A stretch of DNA of 64,000 nucleotides. It comes from Chiridota heheva (lineage: Eukaryota; Echinodermata; Holothuroidea; Apodida; Chiridotidae). A program made the position numbers and the translations under genes. Positions within the stretch are counted from its first letter, which is position 1, and each line of letters opens with the position of its first letter. A model generated the notes under the pieces. The model was not told the DNA's origin. It searched no databases and saw only the letters and a program-made list of their open reading frames with translations. Below, one piece after another: positions 47,795 to 59,600 of the stretch. The DNA lies in the NCBI GenBank assembly GCA_020152595.1, contig JAIGNY010000739.1, positions 827,501-891,500 on the forward strand, given 5' to 3'.

Positions 47795-49295
47795 GATACG
47801 GGGGCGTGGGAGCTCTCATTAAAACTGATTTACACTTTGTCAACTTACGTCATATTCTCGTCAGTTTGATACCATTGAATATTGTATCATTACAGATAAA
47901 TTGAGATCTTTCAACCTAGTGGTTGTGTATAGACCACCCCCTTCAACTCAAAATGGACTCACCACAAGTGCTTTTATCGGGGATTTTGAGGACATGATAG
48001 TAGATCTAAATGATATCCCCGGCCAACTTTTGATTGTTGGTGACCTGAATATCCACTTTGATATTGCCAGCCAATGTAGTGTTGCTAGAATTATCAACAT
48101 CCTTGATTCTAATGGACTCAAGCAATATGTATCACAGCACACATAAAGCAGGTCACATTATTGATGTGGTAATTGGTAGGAAAATGAATGTCTCTTACAT
48201 AAACTTCACATTGATCATGCACTGATGTCGGATCACTTTGCCATTCAGTTTAGTATCTGCTCCAGGCCTCCTATCATGACTAATAAAACCAAAGACATTC
48301 AGAAGCTTTAAGAATATTGATCATAATGCTCTTAAGTTATTGATCTTTCTTCCATAACGGATGATCAACCTACTGCTGATCTAAATGATTTAATCTTGAA
48401 CTTTGATAGCTCAATCAAAACAGTTCTTGATGTCCATGCACCTACACGAGTCAAGAAAACATCAACACGTAAGCATCCTCACTGGTATAACGATAATGTT
48501 GCTGAAGCCAGGCGTGACAAAAGGCGGCAAGAAAGGAAATGGCGTAAAGTTTACCAACATGACCCTTCTAGTGACCCAACAGCATTAAACAATGCCAAAA
48601 ATGCTGTCAAGGTAGCAGTAAGTGAGGCAAAACAAAAGTGGTTCAAAGACTTATTTAAAGACTCTTCCTCTCGAAAAATGTTTCATGAAATTAACAATCT
48701 GTTAAACAAGAAGACAAATATGTTACCTGACACAGAATCACCATCAGAACTTGCCCAAGCTTTTAGTTCCTTCTTTGCAGACAAGGTCAAGAATATCAGA
48801 AAGATAATTGATGATCATAACTTACCTTTAGTTCAAGAGGTAGTTAGCACTTCGAGTATCTTCTCAGCATTCCAGCCTGTGAGTGCCGCAAGCTTGCATG
48901 GACTTGTTAAGGGTATGCCAAACAAGACTTGTTCTCAAGATCCGCTACCAACATGGTTACTCTAGCAACACCTACCTGCTCTCATGCCGTTTCTTTTAAA
49001 AACAGTAAACACCTCGCTATCTCTTGGTATTTTCCCATTGTGTCTTGGAAAGGCAATTGTTACACCTGTTTTGAAGAAACAATCTTCAAACAAGAATGAA
49101 CTCTCAAATTACAGACCCATATCAAATATTCGTTTCTTGGGCAAAATTTTGGAAAAGGTAGTGGCCAACCAATTATCCAACTATATGGATCAGAATCAAC
49201 TTCATGGTATCTTTCAATCTGCATATAAAAAGTGTCATAGCACTGAAACAGCACTTCTCTGCCTCCAAGATGATTTGTCGGCTGCGCTGGACTAG
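47795..49295 (+). pseudogene. CR1/L2-like LINE fragment: endonuclease and start of RT
   Basis: Endonuclease motifs VVVYRPPPS and LLIVGDLNIHFD (47901-48146), then, after frameshifts, AGHIIDVVIGR and MSDHFAIQF. A linker follows (48396-48961; HPHWYNDNVAEARRDKRRQE), then after one in-frame TAG (48963-48965) the RT entry NYRPISNIRFLGKILEKVV and FQSAYKKCHSTETALL. It stops at 49295 before the catalytic RT motifs. Stops, frameshifts and truncation at both ends make it dead. Confidence 0.9.
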
Positions 49296-49299
49296 AAAA

Positions 49300-49854
49300 T
49301 TTTACAGTGTAGGCTAAATCACAGAAAATTCAATAAAGGAAAAGGAAAGGATGGTGAGTTATTTATATATAATAATCAATAATCGCAACACTATATCTTT
49401 AGCTCTTTACGACGTCACGCTGAACTGCTGCAGCAGCTTTATCCAAGATTGTCAGATTGTAGTTGGACTCACCTGACCTGTTGAACCGAACAGTATAATA
49501 TTGTAGTAATCCGTACAGTAAGCATTCAACAGTGCGGGAGAAACTCAACTTTGGTGTAATAAAAAATACACCAAAACTTGGAGCTTCGTATTCATTACAC
49601 GGTCCATGGAGGCCGTCGGCGTGGCTGGGGGCCATGATCCCCTGCTAAGATTTTTGAGGGGCGCCAAAAGAATGAAATGGGTGGAAAAATCATGATATGC
49701 TCTTCTTAGTTAAAAAGGAAATATCTTGCTATTAAAAGCAATGTTTACCAAATGGACATTGTGTTGAAAAATCGATTAGAAATATGTACCCTTTCACTTC
49801 ACAGGGATTCGGGAAAAGTGTATATCGACGTCGGTAAATGGTAATATTTGAGTA
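49300..49854. other. No gene seen
   Basis: AT-rich intergenic sequence between LINE debris and the piggyBac-like MITEs. Confidence 0.5.
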
Positions 49855-49858
49855 TTAA

Positions 49859-49966
49859 CCTTTACTCTACCACGCGGCGATACTATCGCCGTTTTGGGTG
49901 CCCCGTCTTTGGCCCTGCCTCCCGAGCCCCGAGCGCATTTTCAAAAAAGTGCTGGTAGAGTAAGGG
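49859..49966. mobile_element. piggyBac-like MITE copy 1
   Basis: TTAA target duplicates at 49855-49858 and 49967-49970 flank inverted ends CCTTTACTCTACCA / TGGTAGAGTAAGGG. Core contains GCGGCGATACTATCGCCG. The TTAA plus CCYTT... termini match the piggyBac superfamily (compare the known Uribo-type end TTAACCCTTTGCCTGCCA). Confidence 0.82.
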
Positions 49967-50109
49967 TTAATCAGCCCGCGACATATGCGCCAACCCGAAA
50001 ATACAGGCAGCATGATCCCGGTGGGCGGCCCAGCGGGTCACGAAAGCGGAAGGGGCCCGACTTTTCTGTCGGGAGACAGAGGACCCTCCAATAATCACGC
50101 CTTGATTAA

Positions 50110-50210
50110 CCCTTACTCTACCACGCGGCGATACTATCGCCGTTTTGGGTGCCCCGTCTTTGGCCCCGCCTTTCGAGCGCATTTTCCAAAAAGTGCTGGT
50201 AGAGTAAAGG
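50110..50210. mobile_element. piggyBac-like MITE copy 2
   Basis: Same element, same orientation, 143 bp after copy 1, again between TTAA at 50106-50109 and 50211-50214. A deletion of CCGAGCCC makes it about 7 bp shorter. Confidence 0.82.
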
Positions 50211-50359
50211 TTAATGATTGTGTTGCTAAAGTCCAACCCAGACGTATTTAGAAAATGACACAGATGATGAAAACTGTGGTGATTTTGTAGACCATGCAGA
50301 TGATGATAATAATACAAACTTGCCACTTGCAGCATGTGGACGTGGTGAAGACCTTTAGG

Positions 50360-50635
50360 CTAAGACAAAGAAACGGAAGAAGTTTTCGTCTTTTACAGAC
50401 GCCCTTTGCAACTCCAGTTATAAATTGATAGAATGCATACCCAACATTATGCCAGCTTTACGCAGTTCTGGTAGGTATACTTGTTACCTCTATGACGGCA
50501 GAGAGAACATTTTCGTCGCTCAAAAGGATCAAAACACGCCACTGGTTATCAATGTTGCAAGAGCGAGTGGATTCCCTTCTTATGAATGTTGAAAGAATTC
50601 TTTTTACTCTCAATAGACGCTCACCGCGTTATTAA
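50360..50635 (+). pseudogene. hAT transposase C-terminal (dimerisation) remnant
   Basis: 50480-50635 translates to LVTSMTAERTFSSLKRIKTR and ERVDSLLMNVERI, stopping at TAA. This is the conserved end of hAT transposases (pattern T-AER-FS-LKRIKT...ERL..L.....). The piece upstream (KLIECIPNIMPALRSSG) is in another frame. No DNA-binding or catalytic regions are seen. Confidence 0.75.
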
Positions 50636-50639
50636 TATC

Positions 50640-51049
50640 ATTGGAAAGGATCTGCTAAACTGTCTAAAGCTCTCTTTTTAATTTTCTTGACAAGGAATCG
50701 TTTTGTACCCAATTTTTTTCTTCTTCTTTTTTTCCGATTTTTAAATTCTTACCATAAGATTGCCATGACCCAAATGGGAGCTCACAAGGATCTAGTTCCA
50801 AACAGAAAGTACATATCACAACAGTTTATTAGACGGGTACCATACGAAAGCTAGGTGTCAAAAAAATGCTAAAAAACAATTAATAAGATATAAGCAGTAT
50901 ATTCTTCTAATGAAAATCACAGAATTTATGAATCAACAACAAAACATGAATCACACAGTGATTTAAAATTGCAGCTGACTCCTAACTATTTTTCTTCATA
51001 ACAGCAGAAGACCTATATTTTAAATAAAGTTTTACCGTAATCTTTTTTG
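50640..51049. other. No gene seen
   Basis: AT-rich; may include the 3' UTR of the minus-strand LINE that begins at 51050. Confidence 0.4.
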
Positions 51050-54000
51050 CTTTATAATAATCGTCAATTTGTTGTGACCATTGCTAAATATAAGTACAGA
51101 TAATTGATATAAAATAAGGAAACACATTCTAAGAATTCTTACAGATCAAATCAAACGAAGGTGACCAGTACTTTTCACACTTATTAGACATAAATTTTTT
51201 ATGATAACCTTTCGCAATAAGAAATAATCTTTTAAATATTTGTACATTTCAACAACTGAAGGTATTTTACCTTTTAATTTTGACTGGAATATATAACACT
51301 TAATCCAAATTATAATCATATTTAGCAACTTATCTCCATTAATACCAAGTATAATTGACTTTGTAGATATTAAGTTGAACAAATGCTACCTTTCTTAAGA
51401 GTATTGTCAAAATGAATCCATAATGGACTTACCAGAGAACAGTCAAAAAATAAACGTCGCAACGACTCAACATGAAACTTACAAAAGGAGTAACGAATTA
51501 TCAAAGACAAACCTATCTGGTATAATAAAACATTTTACATGAGACATACAAAAGGAGCAAGAATCATTGGAAACAAAGCCTATCTTGTATAACAATACAT
51601 TTTACATGAGACTTACAAAAGGAGCAAGAATTATTACAGACAAAGCTCATCTTGCATAATAATACATTTGACATGAGACTTACAAAAGGAGCAAGAATTA
51701 TTACAGACAAAGCCCATCTTGTATAATAATACATTTGACATGAGACTTACAAAGGGAGCAAGAATTATTACAGATAAAGCTCATCTTGCATAATAATACA
51801 TTTGACATGAGACTTACGAAAGGAGCAATAATTATTAGAGACAAAGCCCATCTTGTATAATAATACATTTGGCATGAGACTTACAAAAGGAGCAAGAATT
51901 ATTAGAGACAAAGCCCATCTTGTATAATAACACATTTGACATGAAACTTAAAAAAGGAGCAAGAATTATTACAGACAAAGCCCATCTTGTATAATAATAC
52001 ATTTGACATGAGACTTACAAAAGGAGCAAGAATTATTGGAGACAAAGCCCATCTTGTATAATAATACATTTGACATGAGACTTACAAAAGGAGCAAGAAT
52101 TATTACAGACAAAGCCCATCTTGTATAGTAATAAATTTGACATGAGACTTACAAAAGGAGCAAGAATTATTAGAGACAAAGCCCATCTTGCATAATAACA
52201 CATTTGACATGAGACTTACAAAAGGAGCAAGAATTATTACAGACAAAGCCCATCTTGTATAGTAATACATTTGACATGAGACGTACAAAAGGAGCAAGAA
52301 TTATTAGAGACAAAGCCCATCTTGTATAATAACACATTTGACATGAGACTTACAAAAGGAGCAATAATTATTAGAGACAAAGCCCATCTTGCATAATAAC
52401 ACATTTGACATGAGACTTACAAAAAGAGCAAGAATTATTAGAGACAAAGCCCATCTTGTATAATAATACATTTGACATGAGACTTACAAAAGGAGCAAGA
52501 ATTATTACAGACAAAGCCCATCTTGTATAGTAATACATTTGACATGAGACTTACAAAAGGAGCAAGAATTATTAGAGACAAAGCCCATCTTGCATAATAA
52601 CACATTTGACATGAGACTTACAAAAAGAGCAAGAATTAGCCCATCTTGTATAATAATACATTTGACATGAGACTTACAAAAGGAGCAAGAATTATTAGAG
52701 ACAAAGCCCATCTTGTATAATAATACATTTGACATGAGACTTACAAAAGGAGCAATAATTATTAGAGACAAAGCCCATCTTGTATAATAATACATTTGAC
52801 ATGAGACTTACAAAAGGAGCAAGAATTATTAGAGACAAAGCCCATCTTGTATAATAACACATTTGACATGAGACTTACAAAAGGAGCAAGAATTATTACA
52901 GACAAAGCCCATCTTGTATAATAATACATTTTACATGAGACTTACAAAAGGAGCAAGAATTATTACAGACAAAGCCCATCTTGTATAATAATACATTTAG
53001 CATGAGACTTACAAAAGGAGCAAGAATTATTACAGACAAAGCCCATCTTGTATAATAACACATTTGACATGAGACTTACAAAAGGAGCAAGAATTATTAG
53101 AGACAAAGCCCATCTTGTATTATAATACATTTAGCATGAGATTAAAAAAGGAGCAAGAATTATTACAGACAAAGCCCATCTTGTATAATAACACATTTGA
53201 CATGAGACTTACAAAAGGAGCAAGAATTATTAGAGACAAAGCCCATCTTACATAATAACACATTTGACATGAGACTTACAAAAGGAGCAATAATTATTAG
53301 AGACAAAGCCCATCTTGTATAATAATACATTTGACATGAGACTTACAAAAAGAGCAAGAATTATTAGAGACAAAGCCCATCTTGTATAATAACACATTTG
53401 ATATGAGACTTACAAAAGGAGCAAGAATTATTAGAGACAAAGCCCATCTTGTATAATAATACATTTGTTGGAAGAAAGCAGTACAGTAACTTTAAGACAC
53501 CTCAGTTTAACATCATTTGTGCACCTGAAAGATAAAGAACAAAAACAGCGCTACTTCTCAATAGGACAAGTAATTGCTAATATTGAGACCCATTTTGTAT
53601 ATGCTAAACTTACATGACTTACGCAAAAACTGGAGCTTATCAAACTAGTGTAAACTGATTTGCAATTAAGATTCCTTCCCATTGTTAAAGCAACATAAAA
53701 ATTATTTACAGGATTCGAAGCGCAGAGTTTCCTAAGATTTTTCCCCAGGCACATTTAATGGAATTCATGATACCGCAATACTCCAAAAAGTTACTCTTTA
53801 CCTTGTAAGTATTACAAAAACCTTCATATGTAAGAAAATTACCATTGACATCAAGTAAATCATTATTAACATAAGCACCATTATAGAAGCAGTGACGATA
53901 AAACACTGGTTTATTATCTATCGGTATCTTCGAATTAATCCAAAGGCTTTGCCTCAAATTCAAATCTGAATCGGATGGTAAATAATTGTATCCAAAACAT

Positions 54001-55740
54001 ACTCATAAAAGCAATAGAATACATCTTTCCAAACAGATTACCAAATTACAGAAATAAAATCTCTAACGTAGATCTCCATTCCTGATCATATTACTGAAAC
54101 TAAAACCACATTTCACAATATACCCATATGTATCAACAAAAACTTTCGAAAAGCCTTCTCATGCATGTTACTTTTAATGCTGTGACATGGCTGAAAATTT
54201 CCACCATTTTAGGACCTCCCCTTGCATAATTATGAATAATCTGTTTTCTTTTAATAGGATCTGGTTTATTATTCCATAAGAACCTGTATAACATGTAGTT
54301 TAACTCATTTAACATAGTAAGTGATGGAGAAGGAAGAGTTAACAAACAATAAATCAAATGAGGTAGGATCAAGGATTTCAAAAGAGTTACTCTGCCAATT
54401 TCTGTAATCCTACGCTTTCACCAAGAGTTAATCAAATTCTTAATTTTGAGACACTGCATACCCATAATTTAAAGACTCCATTTTACTCAAGTCTGTATTA
54501 ACAACAATTCCAAGTAATGTAAAATTATCACCAGTATTCCAATAAACACCATAATCAAATTGAAATAAATTATAAATACCTTTTAAACTACCAATGCCGA
54601 TAAAATAAGATTTTCCTGAATTAATTCTCAAGCCAGAAATTTTACTGTAATCAAACAAGGTGTCCCTTTTCACGAAAAGATGCCTTGGAGCCATCAAGTA
54701 TAAACGTGGTGCCGTCTGCATATTGTGTTATTTTACATTCTTTACCTCAGACAACAACTCTCCTAATGGAAGTATTATTATAAACCATTGTATTTAGAAC
54801 TTGTGCACATGAAGGGAAATGATATGGGGGCAAGGGGTCACCTTGTCTACATCATTTATGTAACTTAAAAGACTTGGTTATAAAACCATTTACAATAACT
54901 CCAGAAAATGCTTCATTATAAAAAGTAAAAACAATTTGATGATGGAGGGTCCAAAATCAAATAACTTCAAAACACTTACAATAAATTTAGACGAAATACT
55001 ATCGAAAGTTTTTTCAAAATCAATGGAGAAAAGTACACCAGGAAGTTCATCTTCATCAAAGCTATGCACTACATCATAAATCGTATGTATGCAGTCACCA
55101 AAAAAGTCTCATTGATCACGTGAAATCAAATTTGGCAGGACACATTTACTGCAATTTGCATGCAGGAGGAAGCTAATTATAAACCATATTTAAAGTGGAG
55201 ACTGAACGCCAATTCCTCAGATGATCTCTAGGTTTGTTACCCTTGGGAATTAAGGAAGAGAGAAGTGAATGATTATCATAAGCATAATCAAGAGACTGCA
55301 TAATAAAGGAACAAAAATCAACCCAACAAATTAAAAACTCTCTACTGTAAAACCATCTGGACCACGTGATTTATTATTCTTCATTGCTTTTAAAGCAGAA
55401 TAAACTTCAGAATAGGTCAAAGGTCCCTCCAAAGAAGCAGACAGCTCATTTGAAAGATTCAAGTTTAAACCAATGGCATCATTGTTCAAAACATTACCTG
55501 ACATGTCATTTTCATGCAAACTATATAAGTCCTATAGAAACGAAACACTTCGTTCTGATTACCAAAATTATCAAAAACATAATCATTATTTTCAGTCTTC
55601 CAAAAAGGAATAGTTTTATTTGTATATCTAAACATTTCAAATAAAAATAAAAACTGCAACGGTTTTTCGCCCTCTTTAATCCATTGAGCTCGAGCTCTTA
55701 TAAACATCCCTTGTAACTTATAAGTCATGAAGTGGGTGTG
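51050..55740 (-). pseudogene. Tx1/L1-like LINE ORF2, degenerate, split by a tandem array
   Basis: On the minus strand, in order: pre-RT linker (FIRARAQWIKEGEKP, 55728-55486); RT entry (ALKAMKNNKSRGPDGFTVES, near 55331); the palm motif as YADGTTFILDGS (54722-54687), where the usual YADD second Asp is Gly; LRINSGKSYFIGIGS (54.6 kb); and LPHLIYCLLTLP and MLYRFLWNNKPDPIKRKQI (54381-54133). Then comes the tandem array (51470-53467), then the last zinc-knuckle copy with SFCKFHVESLRRLFFDCSLV (about 51510-51440) and a C-terminal part, IPSVVEMYKYLKDYF (51146-51382). Many stops and frameshifts. 5' end not found. Confidence 0.85.
51470..53467 (-). repeat. 67-bp minisatellite (about 30 units) derived from the LINE zinc knuckle
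   Basis: About 30 direct units of 67 bp, 90% or more alike by eye; one unit near 52630 has a deletion. On the minus strand a unit reads LLYKMGFVSNNSCSFCKSHV and so repeats the zinc-knuckle start of ORF2. Because 67 is not a multiple of 3 the frame changes at each unit. A diverged extra unit is visible at about 53573-53640. Confidence 0.95.
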
Positions 55741-58255
55741 GTAAAGGCCATTCTAGAATAAGACCAGTAGTTTTGCCAATTACATTGGAATTTTTTTTGC
55801 CAATTTCCTGCCAAGATTAAGAATGATGGTCACACTTTATCCTTAAAAACTAAATAATGATTGCTTATATGTGATGAAAAAACTGTTTAGTATTACTAAA
55901 ATATAAAGAGGGATAGCACTTGGTGAAAGCCTCTCAAATCTACCCTGGTAGTTTTTTCTTTCATTAGAAAAAGTGTTTGCATCAGGTTTTCCAAAAATTA
56001 TTTAGGAAATTTGTATGATTTTCCATATTTGATAATATTCCCTGAAGATATTGCTTTACAGACACTAAGTTACACATAAACATATTAATATACTGATATT
56101 TGGTTTTTTACATAAATAATTTTCCTGTAAGTGATTCTACATTTTTGATGTAAATTGTGTCTTCAAGCATGCACCAAGTTGAGTGAGTGAATTCTTAGTA
56201 CAGACGAAAGAAGAGTGATGCACTGTTTATATGCACTACGCATTTCACACAGCATACAAAACTATATTTAAATATCTATACACTATCAACTGAGTTGCCT
56301 AACAGGTAATTTAAGCAGTAATAAAAATCACAGAATATGATCTTATGATTGATGATTTAGGCAATGTGTATTTGTTTGATTGATTTCACTCATTTTATAC
56401 AGGATAGCCTATTCAGCTGAAAGCTGGTTCAGGTGAGGCCTTGTTTATCCATACATTAAAATTTTGAATAAAAACTGGGACATCTAAAGAAGATGTCTAA
56501 TTTCCAAGTTTTTATGGCCGTACTATGTGTGTATAATAGCCTAACATTACTTCATTTCAATTGTATCACCTCATGAAGATTGATGACGTGTTTAATGTAC
56601 TCTCTGTGGTGGAACACTAACACATAGGCCTAACGTTAGCTTAATATGGACTAAAAAAAGTATGAACTTGGTGAATACATTAACAGGTAATATTTGCAGT
56701 CATTCAAATGATCAATTTTGAATTTTGTGATTTTTTAGTGACTTCAAAATCATTCCCTTCAGTATCATGAATATTAAACTGTTTAAAAAGTACAGCGCTT
56801 GGTATTTAAATAAACAATGTATAGCCATCCTACATACGTATGATCTTATATCATTCAAAATAGTGGAAAAAGGAAACTTAATTCAGTGGCACTCAGTTGA
56901 CTGCTAAGTTGAGAAAACACAAACAAGAAGTTCATGCACCCATACCAAAAATTATATATATTTATTAATCCCAGAGAAAAAGCCCACAACAAATTTACAT
57001 CTAGAAAAGCCCACAACAAATTCACATCTAGATTTAGTATAAATCCCTATGCATTACCAGATAAAGACATGACATTTATTTCAAAATTGATTTATTATGT
57101 CTCCCTTGATGTGGGCATATAGAATAATTCATTATTGTTGATGCTTTCTTTAATTTTGGATGGCCTAACTTCATCATGTTCAGTGGGTTTATGTTTGAAA
57201 TTAGCAGGTAGGCCCTAGGCAGCCAAAGTACTGGCTGTCAACATATCTGCAGATTTTTGCTGATTCTCGTCCTACCCGGATTTACGGCTTCTAGTTTAAC
57301 AAAATTTCATTTCGATTTAATTACAATCGGTGACTTTTCACAGCCATTAATGAGTAATTTTTGTCGGATCCGTATTTTCATGCGTGAACGCTAATGCTAT
57401 ATATGGCCTTGGATAAAAACAAGTTGTGCAAAGTTCAAGTTGAAGCTTTGTTTGCTTGCGAACCAAAAACATTTCTAGTTAAAATCACAACCAACTGTGC
57501 CACTACTATTTTGCGTACGAATTATTTACTAAATTGAAGCGTTTTGTACGATATTTATAATGAATTACGGTGAGAATAACACATTTTACATTGATTTACT
57601 GATAAGCAATCGAGCACAATATGCGTACGTACAGTTTTCCCGCACTGCGCCTACCAATTGCCAGTCGTTTGTAAAGTTCCCGGATGGTAAACAAGTTTTG
57701 GATTAGGTCGATACTGTTGATTAGTGTGTGAAATTATATTTTTAATGGGCTTGGCCCCATATGCTAGTAAATAGTGCAGACAATCAGGATTCCTCCACAA
57801 TTAGATTGGCCCATTTTGGTCACGTGAATTTCGGCCATGTAACATTATTTAAATTAGATTTTCGGAAAATACCGATTCTGATATGAAAAGGTCTATAGCA
57901 AGTTTCGTCTCTCGGCTCAGCATTCGACCTATACGTAGCATAGAACGAATGATGTCACGCTCTCTGGTTTGAATTTGTTTGAAGAATTTTAGTTTTCAGA
58001 ACCGACCGGAAGTTGAAAAACTTTGCAAAACTTTAACTTCTTCTTTCTTTGATCGTGTTTTGCAATAACAAAGTAGTCTATGATACCTTCTTTCTGTTTT
58101 TATCGTTTAAAGAGTTTTTTTACAGTTCTTGATGTATTTCTTGTTTTTCGTTTTATTAAAAAATCTATAACGATAAATACCGTCATGGTTTGCATGCTCA
58201 TGCAAATTAACACCTATATCATGTAACCCGACCAATTATAAGATAGCATCTCACA
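55741..58255. other. No gene seen
   Basis: AT-rich. A 24-bp tandem duplication (AAAGCCCACAACAAATTYACATCTAG) lies near 56981-57031. No exon-like frame with splice support. Confidence 0.45.
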
Positions 58256-58259
58256 CTAA

Positions 58260-59225
58260 GTCCCACATGGCGTCCCGCCATATCTCCCACGTGGCATCCC
58301 AGCCCATGTCCCACATGACACCCATCCAATCCCTTGTCCCACGTGGCATTCTACCATATGTACCACATGGCATCCCATCTTATGATCCACATGGCTTTAC
58401 ACCCTATGTCCCACATGGATCCCATCCCATGTGCCAAATGACATTACACCCATGTCCCACATGACATCCCATTCCATGCCTTGTCCCACATGGCATTCTA
58501 CCATATCACCCACATGGCATTCCTCCATACAGTATGTCTCACATGACATTTCACCATATGTCCCACATGGCATCCCACCCTATGACCCACATGGCATTAC
58601 ACCCTATGTTTCCACATGGACCCATCCTACATGTATGTCCCACAATCCAGCCATATGTACCACATGACATCCCTCCATATGTCCCACATGACATCCCTCC
58701 CTATGTCCCACATGACATCCCGTCCCTGTGTCCCACATGGCATCTCTCCTTGTGTCCCCATGTCATCCCATTGTATGGCCCGCATCAGTGACTTCCCACC
58801 TGATGTCCCACATGGCATTTCACCTTATGTCCCACATTAGATCCTACCATATGTTCCACATGGTATCCCTCCCAATGACATCCTTCTTTATGTCCCACAT
58901 GGAATCACATCCCATGTCCCCATGGCCTCCTACCCTATGTCACACATAGCCATCCCAACCTATATCACAGTCTGTGTTACTCGTAGCATCTCACTCCATG
59001 TCCCACATGGCATCCCATCGCATGTCCCACACGGCATCCCACCCAATGTCCCAAATGGCATCCCATGTCCAACGTAAACATCCCATGGCATTCAACCTAT
59101 ATCCCGCATGGCATTCCACCATATATCCTACATGGCTTTCCACCCTGTTCCACATGGCATCCTGCACCATGTCCCACATGGCATCCCACCCCGTGTCCCA
59201 CATGACATCTCATATGCTCAATAAG
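58260..59225. repeat. CCCACATGGCATCCC minisatellite
   Basis: Around 40 drifting units of about 22-26 bp based on TATGTCCCACATGGCATCCC. Both strands give long His/Met/Ser/Pro or Trp/Asp/Met frames that are by-products. Confidence 0.92.
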
Positions 59226-59600
59226 AATTCTCATCCTAGCTATCACAATCCCTGATTGAGCATACTATGTATGAAAGTGTCAGTTCATATAATAATTTAT
59301 ATGCAAATGTTTTTTGAATAAGAAAAATCGGTGGAGTCAAACAAATATGCCTGATATAGCCCTTGGTGTATACCACATGGTATATATTATATCATATGGC
59401 CCCCATCCATGTCTTAAATGGCACCCCTCCCTATGTCCATATGCAGTCCCATACTGTCACACTCCCTGACTAAGCATACTAAATAAAATAAAAAGTCTGG
59501 TCAGTTTATATACTGTAGCAACTTTGATGCAAATCCCACAATAATAAAGGCGGAGTTTAATAATCATGCCTGATGCAGCCATTGGTGCCTAAATATTTTG
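59226..59600. repeat. Two-copy higher-order extension of the minisatellite
   Basis: 59241-59353 and 59457-59593 are diverged copies (CCCTGAYTRAGCATACTA, GCAAAT, GGYGGAGT, ATGCCTGATRYAGCC) separated by more CATGG-type units at 59380-59450. The ancestral repeat was therefore larger than the 24-bp unit. Confidence 0.65.

Noticed and set aside
48396-48965. 189-residue frame as a host gene
   Set aside because: It continues in frame past one TAG into LINE reverse-transcriptase motifs and follows a LINE endonuclease, so it is transposon-derived.
46988-49314. Pair of CACTGTAAAA / TTTTACAGTG words as ends of one large element
   Set aside because: The shared ends are only about 10 bp, common in this genome, and the interior is LINE pieces in opposite orientations; no target duplication was seen.
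52103-52795. Minus-strand frames of 64-96 residues (SCSFCKSHV repeats)
   Set aside because: By-products of the 67-bp satellite; the frame changes each unit, so no repeat protein is encoded.
51470-53467. Possible CRISPR array from the regular repeat
   Set aside because: Units are contiguous 67-bp copies without unique spacers, in a eukaryotic genome, and they match a LINE domain.
58267-59255. Several His/Met/Ser-rich or Trp/Asp-rich frames
   Set aside because: They come from a stop-free minisatellite unit, occur on both strands and have no start or splice support.
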